Of a stretch of 34,660 bases of DNA, positions 22,310 through 28,700 are shown one piece after another. The notes below the pieces were generated by a model, which was not told the origin of the DNA, searched no databases, and saw nothing but the letters and a program-made list of their open reading frames with translations. Source of the stretch: Thermomicrobiales bacterium (GTDB taxonomy: Bacteria > Chloroflexota > Chloroflexia > Thermomicrobiales > UBA6265); contig JAICKJ010000006.1 in the NCBI GenBank assembly GCA_025928015.1, positions 1 to 34,660 of the forward strand, in the 5' to 3' direction. Position 1 is the first letter of the stretch. The number at the start of each line of letters is the position of its first letter. The translations under genes and the position numbers were made by a program.

Positions 22310-22337
22310 CCGCCCGGATCCTGCAGGATCCGGGCGG
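22310..22337 (+). terminator. 28-bp perfect palindrome downstream of the RiPP-like gene
   Basis: CCGCCCGGATCCTG (22310-22323) is followed by its exact reverse complement (22324-22337), giving a stem of 12-13 bp with a tiny loop. It is 54 bases after the precursor stop. Only a short T-containing tract (TGGCGTCTTC) follows, so it may be a partial terminator or a message-stabilising hairpin rather than a classical intrinsic terminator. Confidence 0.65.
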
Positions 22338-22373
22338 TGGCGTCTTCACGCTATGGGCGTTCCCGCCTTCTGG

Positions 22374-22402
22374 TTTCGCTCGACCGAGCGAACTGATACG
22401 CT
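22374..22402 (+). promoter_or_regulatory. Possible promoter of the leader-peptide/LPTTG gene unit
   Basis: TACGCT (22397-22402), preceded by TGA as in an extended -10, lies 17 bp after TTTCGC (22374-22379), a weak -35. It is about 65 bp upstream of the 11-codon leader frame. Confidence 0.35.
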
Positions 22403-22467
22403 ATCAACGACAAGTTCCACATCAGCGAACGATGGGTCCGGTCGGCCGAGCGAGCAGGAAGGAGCGG

Positions 22468-22503
22468 ATGCATTCATTCATTGTCAGGCCCGTTGTCGCA
22501 TAG
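22468..22503 (+). CDS. Putative 11-residue leader peptide (upstream ORF)
   Basis: ATG 22468 opens a short frame, MHSFIVRPVVA, ending in TAG at 22501-22503. AGGAAGGAG at 22456-22464 is one of the best ribosome sites in the region. The stop is four bases before the hairpin that hides the ribosome site of the next gene. A ribosome at this stop codon would cover the left arm of that hairpin, so the peptide may couple or attenuate translation of the downstream surface protein. It has no repeated codons that would point to amino-acid attenuation. Confidence 0.5.
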   Translation: MHSFIVRPVVA

Positions 22504-22507
22504 CTTG

Positions 22508-22520
22508 CCTCCTCGGGAGG
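22508..22520 (+). promoter_or_regulatory. Shine-Dalgarno-sequestering hairpin
   Basis: CCTCC (22508-22512), loop TCG, then GGAGG (22516-22520); a G-U pair extends the stem. GGAGG is the ribosome site for ATG 22527, six bases away, so the stem would block initiation unless melted, for example by a ribosome finishing the leader peptide. Confidence 0.55.
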
Positions 22521-22526
22521 TGGATC

Positions 22527-23072
22527 ATGTCACGCTACCGCCTCACATCCTCCGTGGTTCTCTTCGTCGTCATGCTGCTCGCGCTCTGGTCAGGCGGCGT
22601 GCCACGCGCCGGCGCCCAGACGCAGATGATCGATCTCACGATCGCCAAGTTCAACTGTCAGACCGATCCCGGTCAGATCAGCCTCGCCAAGGGCAATATC
22701 CCCGCCGATTGCGCGTCCGGCGCGAACGTCACCTTCAACGTGACGTTGACGTCCGATGGGTCGAGCCTCGGCTCGTGCACGACCAACGCCAACGGCATCT
22801 GCAAGGTCTCCGTGCCCAATGAAGCCAATGTGACCGTGACGGAGGATACCTCGACCGGACCCACTGGCTACGCGCCGCGTGACAACCCGATCCAGACGCA
22901 AGCTGTCACCGAATTCGCCAGTGCCGTCTTCGTCAACCTGCCGACCACGCTCCCGACTACGGGCGCGGGCACCGCTTCGACCAGCCTCAGTCCACTGGGG
23001 ACGGGCGCACTGTTGCTCGGTGCCGCCGCGCTCCTGCTCGCCGCGCTCGGGGTGCGGCGCCGCATGTCTTGA
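22527..23072 (+). CDS. Small secreted CnaB-like protein with LPTTG sorting signal
   Basis: The 181-residue protein has a Sec signal peptide (residues 1-30: RYRLTSSVVLFVVMLLALWSG...AGA|QT), a beta-rich domain at about 33-135 and a C-terminal LPTTG at 142-146 followed by a hydrophobic helix (GALLLGAAALLLAALGV) and RRRMS, the classic sortase substrate ending. The middle, CASGANVTFNVTLTSDGSSLGSCTTNANGICKVSVPNEANVTVTEDTSTGPTGYAP, resembles CnaB/SpaA folds, with Cys44, 62, 84 and 92 perhaps forming disulfides. It would be attached to the cell wall or envelope. GGGAGG lies before ATG 22527. No sortase gene is in the window. It may be cotranscribed with the leader peptide at 22468. Confidence 0.8.
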   Translation: MSRYRLTSSVVLFVVMLLALWSGGVPRAGAQTQMIDLTIAKFNCQTDPGQISLAKGNIPADCASGANVTFNVTLTSDGSSLGSCTTNANGICKVSVPNEANVTVTEDTSTGPTGYAPRDNPIQTQAVTEFASAVFVNLPTTLPTTGAGTASTSLSPLGTGALLLGAAALLLAALGVRRRMS

Positions 23073-23087
23073 TGACCGTCGCCCGGC

Positions 23088-24569
23088 TCAGGCGGTGCTC
23101 CCGAAGAGGCGGACGTCGAAGGTTGGGTCGGGCATGGCGGGGTCGAGCGGGTAGACCGGGCGCTGGACGCGGTGGAAGGGCAGGCTCGGGATGTCCTGGT
23201 TGACCGCGCCGGGGGTCAGCGCCAGGAAGGCGGCCGAGGCGGCCTCGCGCAGCTCCGGCTCCAGATAGCCGATCTTGACGACCGTCACGTCGTGCGCCGC
23301 CGGGTCCAGGTTCACGTTCCTGAATTCCTGAATGTGGTGGTACGGCTTGCGGCGTGACGGGATGATGACATGGACGCCGCCACGCATGACGACGGCGATG
23401 TCGCCGCCGACCGGATCGGCTGGGTAGAGCGCGTAGACGACGCCGCTGAGCGCGAACGGCGTGCCGTTGACCGGGTCGAGCACGCCGCCGATCGTCACGT
23501 CGACCGGCGCGCCCACACCGGCCGCCTGGCACGCCGCGACGGCGGTCGGGCTGGCGACGGCGGCGACGATCGCCGTCTTCTCGCCTGACGCGAAGGCGGG
23601 GTGCGCCAGCAGCCGCTCGGTCATGTAGGGCATGTCACCGGCGCCGCCGGCCGTCGGGTTGTCGCCGGAATCGCTGATGAAGACGGCCTTCTGGCCCAGC
23701 TTCGCCGCCTCGTCGATGCACCAGTCGGCCGGCCCGGCGGTGGCGATGAAGCCGAAGTTGTTCCGGGCATCCCAGTAGCGCCGCGCGATCTTCGCCGCCT
23801 CGCCCGTGATCGCCTCCGCGTCGGTGCCGGAGACGACGACCGTCGCGCTGGCGCGGGGCTGATCGGCCCAGACGTAGCCGACCCAGAGCGAGGCGTCGAA
23901 CACGCCGGGCACGACGTCGGATTCGGCCAGCTTCGCGTAGACGGTGTGTCCCGGCTCGACGAAGGTGCTGGTCCGCTCGCCGGGCAGGATGACCGGGATG
24001 CGGATCCACGCCCGCAGCGGCCGGATGCCCTCATCGAGACAACGCAGCAGGTGGCGTAGCCCGCGCTCTTTCGTCTCCATCGCGTCGACGTGTGGCGCCT
24101 GCCGGTAGCAGGTGAAGATATCGACCGCCTCGACGAGCGCCGGCGAGATGTTGCCATGCAGATCCATGCCGGCGGAGATGACGCATGCCGGGCCGACCAG
24201 CGCGCGGATCGCCGTCGCCAGATCGCCTTCGGCGTCGTCCATGCCGAGCACGCTCATCGCGCCGTGGACGTCGAAGTAGAAGCCGTCGAGCGGCAGCGAC
24301 GCCCGCACCCGGTCGAGCAGCTCGGTTTTCAGCGTCTGGTAGGTCTCGGCGGTCACCTGTCCGCCGGGCAGCGAGCGCGCCTGGAGGGCGGGCAGCCAGT
24401 CGATATCATCTCGCCCGTCGCGCAGCACCGCCTGGACGTAAGGAAGCTCGAGCAGCTCCTCTCCCCGTCGCACGTGGAAGTCATCCAGCGTGCTGTAGAG
24501 CGGCGAGAAGGTGCTGCTCTCGATCGATATCCCGCCGTGCCCGATCCGGAACCGTTTCTGCGCTGCCAT
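23088..24569 (-). CDS. M81-family metallopeptidase (MlrC-like)
   Basis: The 493-residue protein matches the MlrC/M81 family, named for the enzyme that cleaves linearised microcystin fragments; other members act on unknown amides. The N-terminal domain holds the probable zinc ligands Glu17 (SIESSTFSP), His102 (DVHGAMS), Asp136 and His138 (GMDLHGN), with the same 34- and 2-residue spacings as in MlrC. The C-terminal domain has FISDSGDNPTAGGAGDMPYMTERLL. The length is normal. A longer upstream frame exists, but ATG 24567-24569 has AAGGGA six bases upstream and starts the conserved part. It is divergent from the MMPL operon and ends 15 bases from the LPTTG gene on the other strand. Confidence 0.9.
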   Translation of the reverse strand: MAAQKRFRIGHGGISIESSTFSPLYSTLDDFHVRRGEELLELPYVQAVLRDGRDDIDWLPALQARSLPGGQVTAETYQTLKTELLDRVRASLPLDGFYFDVHGAMSVLGMDDAEGDLATAIRALVGPACVISAGMDLHGNISPALVEAVDIFTCYRQAPHVDAMETKERGLRHLLRCLDEGIRPLRAWIRIPVILPGERTSTFVEPGHTVYAKLAESDVVPGVFDASLWVGYVWADQPRASATVVVSGTDAEAITGEAAKIARRYWDARNNFGFIATAGPADWCIDEAAKLGQKAVFISDSGDNPTAGGAGDMPYMTERLLAHPAFASGEKTAIVAAVASPTAVAACQAAGVGAPVDVTIGGVLDPVNGTPFALSGVVYALYPADPVGGDIAVVMRGGVHVIIPSRRKPYHHIQEFRNVNLDPAAHDVTVVKIGYLEPELREAASAAFLALTPGAVNQDIPSLPFHRVQRPVYPLDPAMPDPTFDVRLFGSTA

Positions 24570-24719
24570 GCCTTGTCCCTTGATCACGAACATGTCCACT
24601 GTCGCCGGGTGACGATAGCAACGCGCGCCCCGATGCACAACAGGCGTCCGGCCGATGCCGCGCTCGCTGCCCGGTCCGTTGGGGGAAGAACCCCACCGTC
24701 CGATCTCCCGATAACCCGC

Positions 24720-24749
24720 TCTTAGAAGAATCTTAGAAAGCGAGATAAT
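24720..24749 (+). promoter_or_regulatory. Direct-repeat operator and -10 of the MMPL-Rieske-TCS operon
   Basis: TCTTAGAA occurs at 24720-24727 and 24731-24738, an exact direct repeat with an 11-bp period, the spacing bound by OmpR/PhoB-type response regulators. GATAAT at 24744-24749 is a good -10, and CTTAGA (24721-24726), inside the first repeat, takes the -35 place at 17 bp but is a poor match, as expected for an activated promoter. Confidence 0.65.
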
Positions 24750-24804
24750 AATCGTGGGGATGGCGAAGACCAGTTCGCCTGCGATAAGGAGATGGATATC
24801 CACC

Positions 24805-26919
24805 ATGAGTACGGGCGCGATTGCACGATTCGTTCTGAAGCACAAGCTGCTGGTGGTGGTTGCCTGGGTAGTCGTCGCGGCGATCAGCTTCGGGTTGGTC
24901 TCGACGGTGACGAGCGGCCTTTCCCACCAGTTCACCTTGCCCGGCAAGGAAGGCGCGGAGATCTCCGGCCAGGTCCAGGGGCGCTATGGGGTCGGCGGCT
25001 TCAACGACCCGGTCATCGCCGTCGTGACCTTGCCCGAAGGCACGACGGTTGATTCGCCGGGGATCAAGGCGCAATTGACCACGGCGTTTGACCGGATCAC
25101 GAAGAGCTCGCCGCAGACCCGCGTCGCGTCATACGCGTCCACCGGGGACCGGGCATTCGTGTCCACGGATGGGCGGACCACCTTTGCCCTCGCCTACCTG
25201 CCCAGCGACGAGACCGGGCTGATCGATCTGCCGGCGGTCAAGGAGGCGATGACGGGCGTGACGGTGGCCGGCGCGCCGGTGCTGCTGACCGGACGGCCGG
25301 TCCTGGCGACGGAGTCCTCCTCCGGCGGCGCGGGCGTGCTGGTCGAGCTGCTGATCGGCGGCGGCGGCGCCTTGCTGGTGCTCGCCTACATCTTCGGCTC
25401 GTTCCTCGCCCTGCTGCCGATCCTGATGGCCATCGTCGCCATCCCGACGACCTTCCTGCTCATCGGCGGCGTGAATCAGCTCACGGACGTCAACTTCATC
25501 GTCCAATTCCTGATCGCGCTCATCGGCCTCGGCGTCGCGATCGATTACGCGCTGCTGGTCGTCACCCGCTGGCGCGAGGAACGGGCCGCCGGACGGCCGA
25601 ACGAGGCGGCCGTGCAGCGGGCGATGGAGACGGCCGGGCACGCGGTCGTCTTCAGCGGCACGACGGTCAGCATCGGCCTGCTCGCGCTGGTGGTGCTGCC
25701 TGTTCCGTTCATGCGCAGCGTCGGCTACGCCGGCATGCTCATCCCGCTGGTAAGCGTCGTCGTCACGCTCACGCTCCTGCCGGTCATCCTCGCCACCATT
25801 GGCCCGAAGCTCGACTGGCCACGCGGCCGCTCCGGTCACCAATCGCATCCCGGCTGGCACGCCTGGGCGACGGTGGTCGTCCGGCACCGGATCGCGGCGA
25901 CGGTGGTTGCGCTGGTCGTCCTCGGCGCATTGCTCGTGCCGGCCTTCGGGATCACGGTCGGCGATCCCCGGCCCGATGCGCTCAACGGCAGCGGCGCGGC
26001 GCAGCAAGGACTGGTTGCCCTGCAGGACGCGGGCATCCCGGGCGGGGCGATGAGCCCCTTCCAGGTGCTGGTGCAGGGTGGCGACGCGCACGCGGTCGCC
26101 ACGGCGCTGGACAGAGTCAACGGGCTGCGTGGGGCGGTGGCGCCGGCGGGCGCCGGCTGGTCACAGGGCGGTTCATCGCTCGTCATCGCGCTGCCCGACA
26201 CGGATGGGAGCAGCCAGGCCGCCATGACGGTGCTCGACCGCGTGCGCGATGTCGCGCACGCCCAACCGGGCCAGGTCGGCGTCGGCGGACCCGCGGCCTT
26301 CAACGCGGATTTCACGGATGCGGTCTATGGCAGCTTCCCGCTCATGGTTGGGCTGATCGCGCTGGTGACCTACATCCTGCTGGTGCGGGCCTTCCGCTCG
26401 CTCGTCCTGCCCCTCAAGGCGCTGGCGCTCAACGTCCTCTCGGTCGGCGCGGCCTACGGTGTCCTGGTGCTGATCTGGCAGCACGGCTACGGCTCCGAGG
26501 CGATCTGGGGCATCCCGGCGACGGGCGCCATCACGAGCTGGGTGCCGCTGATGGTCTTCGCCTTCCTCTTCGGCCTCTCGATGGACTACGAGGTCTTCAT
26601 CCTCGCCCGGATGCGGGAGGAGTACGACGCGACCGGCTCGACCGACCGGGCGATCGTCGGCGGACTCTCGCTGACGGGCCGGCTGGTGACCTGCGCGGCC
26701 CTGATTCTCTTCCTCTCCTTCACCGGCATGGCGTCCGGGCCGCAGACGGAGATCAAGATGCTGGCGACGGGCCTGGCGGCGGGCATTATCCTCGACGCGA
26801 CAGTCGTGCGGGCGCTGCTGGTGCCGGCATTGATCTCGCTGATGGGACACTGGAACTGGTGGCTGCCGGGCTGGCTGGAGCGGGTGGTGCCACATCCCGA
26901 GTCCCGCGCCACCGCCTGA
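24805..26919 (+). CDS. MMPL-family RND-type transporter
   Basis: This 704-residue membrane protein has two repeats of one span, a large extracytoplasmic domain and five spans. The first repeat opens with FVLKHKLLVVVAWVVVAAISFGLV; its spans 2-6 include GLGVAIDYALLVVTRWREERAAG. The second repeat has FLFGLSMDYEVFILARMREEYDATG. The Asp-Tyr pairs in GVAIDYA and LSMDYE are the proton-relay residues of MMPL transporters, which export lipids, siderophores or drugs. ATG 24805 is preferred (AAGGAG at 24786-24791, a rather long 13-base gap); GTG 24754 and ATG 24760 are in frame upstream. It leads the operon with a Rieske lipoprotein and a two-component system. Confidence 0.92.
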   Translation: MSTGAIARFVLKHKLLVVVAWVVVAAISFGLVSTVTSGLSHQFTLPGKEGAEISGQVQGRYGVGGFNDPVIAVVTLPEGTTVDSPGIKAQLTTAFDRITKSSPQTRVASYASTGDRAFVSTDGRTTFALAYLPSDETGLIDLPAVKEAMTGVTVAGAPVLLTGRPVLATESSSGGAGVLVELLIGGGGALLVLAYIFGSFLALLPILMAIVAIPTTFLLIGGVNQLTDVNFIVQFLIALIGLGVAIDYALLVVTRWREERAAGRPNEAAVQRAMETAGHAVVFSGTTVSIGLLALVVLPVPFMRSVGYAGMLIPLVSVVVTLTLLPVILATIGPKLDWPRGRSGHQSHPGWHAWATVVVRHRIAATVVALVVLGALLVPAFGITVGDPRPDALNGSGAAQQGLVALQDAGIPGGAMSPFQVLVQGGDAHAVATALDRVNGLRGAVAPAGAGWSQGGSSLVIALPDTDGSSQAAMTVLDRVRDVAHAQPGQVGVGGPAAFNADFTDAVYGSFPLMVGLIALVTYILLVRAFRSLVLPLKALALNVLSVGAAYGVLVLIWQHGYGSEAIWGIPATGAITSWVPLMVFAFLFGLSMDYEVFILARMREEYDATGSTDRAIVGGLSLTGRLVTCAALILFLSFTGMASGPQTEIKMLATGLAAGIILDATVVRALLVPALISLMGHWNWWLPGWLERVVPHPESRATA

Positions 26920-26973
26920 GGCCAGCGCCCGCGTGACGTACGCTCACTACACGACATGATGAAAGGACCAGAT

Positions 26974-27549
26974 GTGACCTTCGAAGATCAGGACGTGAAC
27001 CTTGCCAATCAGCCCTGCGCGGCGTCGCACGCCGCGCGGGCCACCGTGGAGCGCGCACGCGTCGGGGCGGCCCTGCTGGCCGGCGCGCGCAGCCGCCGGG
27101 CGGTACTCGGCGCGGCCGCGCTCGGTGTCCTCGGCGTGGCGGCCGCCTGTGGCGGCGACGAGTCGGCGAAGGAGAGCGGCGGCGACCAGCCGATCACGAT
27201 TGCGAAAGCGAATGTGCCGGCGGTCGATGGCGAGCCGTTCCAGGGGAGCGATGGCAGGTTCTACCTCGTGCACAACCAGGACGGCGTCCTCGCCCTCTCG
27301 CGGACCTGCACGCACATGGGGTGCAAGGTCCCCTGGAACCAGAGCGAGGCGTGTTTCCACTGCCCCTGCCACAACAGCAAGTTCGACCGCAACGGGGTGG
27401 AGTTCGCCGGACCGGCCAAGCGGCCGCTGGCGCTGGTCCAGCTGTCGGTGCGGGCGAACGGCGACGTCGTCGTCACGCCGGACAAACAGACCGACCGGAA
27501 GGAGTACGACCCGGGCCAGGCGGCCCCCTATCCGCCAGGCAGCGCCTGA
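26974..27549 (+). CDS. Tat-exported Rieske [2Fe-2S] lipoprotein
   Basis: The 191-residue protein has a long N-region, then a twin-arginine signal (Arg41-Arg42 in SRRAVLGAAALGVLGVAAACGG) ending in a lipobox-like Cys59, though Ala at -3 is not ideal. The Rieske domain (about 75-180) has C112-T-H114-x-G-C117 and C130-P-C132-H133: Cys112, His114, Cys130 and His133 would bind the cluster, while Cys117 and Cys132 can form the structural disulfide. It would be folded in the cytoplasm and anchored outside. GTG 26974 has AAAGGA six bases upstream; ATG 26956, in frame, lacks one. No cytochrome b gene is near, so it is probably not a bc-complex subunit; its electron partner is unknown. Confidence 0.88.
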   Translation: MTFEDQDVNLANQPCAASHAARATVERARVGAALLAGARSRRAVLGAAALGVLGVAAACGGDESAKESGGDQPITIAKANVPAVDGEPFQGSDGRFYLVHNQDGVLALSRTCTHMGCKVPWNQSEACFHCPCHNSKFDRNGVEFAGPAKRPLALVQLSVRANGDVVVTPDKQTDRKEYDPGQAAPYPPGSA

Positions 27550-27591
27550 TCGCCGTGGCGGCGATCGGGACGATGAAGGGACGTTCACACC

Positions 27592-28029
27592 ATGAATAAC
27601 ACGACGACATCGCGCGCTGGCACGGGCGCGACCGTGGCGCGGGTCATCCTGCTCATGCTTGTCGCGCTCTTCGTGCTCGGAGCAGTGGCGCAGTTCTTCC
27701 TGGCCGGTCTGGCGATCTTCGACACGCCCACCCGGTGGTCGGACCATGAGACGGTGGGACACATCATCGGTGAGGTGGCCTATGTGGGCTGGATATTCGC
27801 GGCGCTCGGCCGCGCCGGCTCCAGGGTCATCGTTGGTTCCATCCTGTTGGCGATCCTCATGGGCGCGCAGTATGCCTTCGTCAATGCCGGCACGGCGTGG
27901 GTGCAGGCGCTGCATCCGCTGAACGGCGCCGTGCTCTTCGCGTTGTCGATCTGGATCGCCGTCGCGACCGGCCGAATGCTGGCGCGTAACCGGTCGAGCG
28001 CCGCGCCGGCCCTGGCCGGACAGCCATGA
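27592..28029 (+). CDS. Small four-span membrane protein (DUF6220-like)
   Basis: The 145-residue protein has four membrane spans: VARVILLMLVALFVLGAVAQFFLAGLAIF, IGEVAYVGWIFAALG, VIVGSILLAILMGAQYAFV and HPLNGAVLFALSIWIAVATGRML. The pattern QFFLAGLAIF...HETVGHIIG...LHPLNGA, with conserved histidines near the membrane face, resembles the DUF6220 group, possibly a heme- or quinone-linked membrane protein. The assignment to that family is from memory and moderate in certainty. AAGGGA precedes ATG 27592. Its stop overlaps the response-regulator start (ATGA). With the Rieske protein it may form a small redox module of this operon. Confidence 0.75.
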   Translation: MNNTTTSRAGTGATVARVILLMLVALFVLGAVAQFFLAGLAIFDTPTRWSDHETVGHIIGEVAYVGWIFAALGRAGSRVIVGSILLAILMGAQYAFVNAGTAWVQALHPLNGAVLFALSIWIAVATGRMLARNRSSAAPALAGQP

Positions 28030-28697
28030 CGCGCAGTATCCGTATTCTGGTGGTTGAAGACGATCGCTCCATCGCCCGGCTGCTCGAGCTGGAGCTGGCG
28101 CATCGCGGCTACGTCGTTGAGACGGTTGGCGATGGTCTGGTCGCGCTGGAGGCAGTCGCGCGCTTCGCGCCGCAGGTGATCGTGCTCGACATTCTGCTGC
28201 CGGGACTGGACGGTGAGCGTGTGCTGCGGGAGCTGCGGCGTCAGGGCAACGACACGCCGGTCCTCATGCTCACCGCGCGCGACAGTTCGCGTGACAAGGT
28301 CCGTAATCTCGATGGCGGGGCCGACGACTACCTGACCAAGCCCTTTGACGTCGAGGAGCTGCTGGCGCGGCTGCGCGTCATCATGCGGCGGGCGGAGCCG
28401 GACGAGGAGCTGCGCGCGGGCGACCTGATCATCAACACGGCGACGCGGGAGGTCCGCCGCGGCGCGCGACGGATCGATCTGACGGGTCGCGAGTATGACC
28501 TGCTCGAGCTGCTGGCCCGCAATGCGCGCCACGTCCTCTCGCGCGAGCTGCTACTCGATCGCCTCTGGCCCGCCGCGGCTAATCCGAACGTCGTCGACGT
28601 CTACATCGGGTATCTGCGGCGGAAGATCGACCGGCCCGGCGAAGCGCGGCTGATCCAGACCATGCGCGGCGCGGGATTCACGCTGCGCGACGAGTAG
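28026..28697 (+). CDS. OmpR/PhoB-family response regulator
   Basis: The 223-residue regulator has a receiver domain with the acidic pocket Glu11-Asp12-Asp13, phosphorylation site Asp55 (VIVLDILLPGLDG), and the conserved Thr83 and Lys105 (YLTKPFD). A winged-helix DNA-binding domain follows (about 130-223) with LTGREYDLLELLARNARHVLSRELLLDRLWP and VDVYIGYLRRKIDRPGEARLIQTMRGAGFTL. Its partner kinase begins three bases after its stop, and its own start overlaps the preceding membrane protein gene. It most likely binds the 11-bp-period direct repeat at 24720-24738 upstream of the first gene of the operon. Confidence 0.95.
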   Translation: MTRSIRILVVEDDRSIARLLELELAHRGYVVETVGDGLVALEAVARFAPQVIVLDILLPGLDGERVLRELRRQGNDTPVLMLTARDSSRDKVRNLDGGADDYLTKPFDVEELLARLRVIMRRAEPDEELRAGDLIINTATREVRRGARRIDLTGREYDLLELLARNARHVLSRELLLDRLWPAAANPNVVDVYIGYLRRKIDRPGEARLIQTMRGAGFTLRDE

Positions 28698-28700
28698 CTC

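Noticed and set aside
15816-23072. RiPP-modifying enzyme near the precursor
   Set aside because: I looked for LanM, LanB/C, YcaO, radical-SAM and C39 peptidase signatures in all genes here; the two large proteins are regulators with LuxR domains, not LanM-type enzymes.
24680-24695. TGGGG/CCCCA hairpin in the M81-MMPL divergent region
   Set aside because: A 5-bp hairpin is expected by chance at this base composition and has no clear relation to either promoter.
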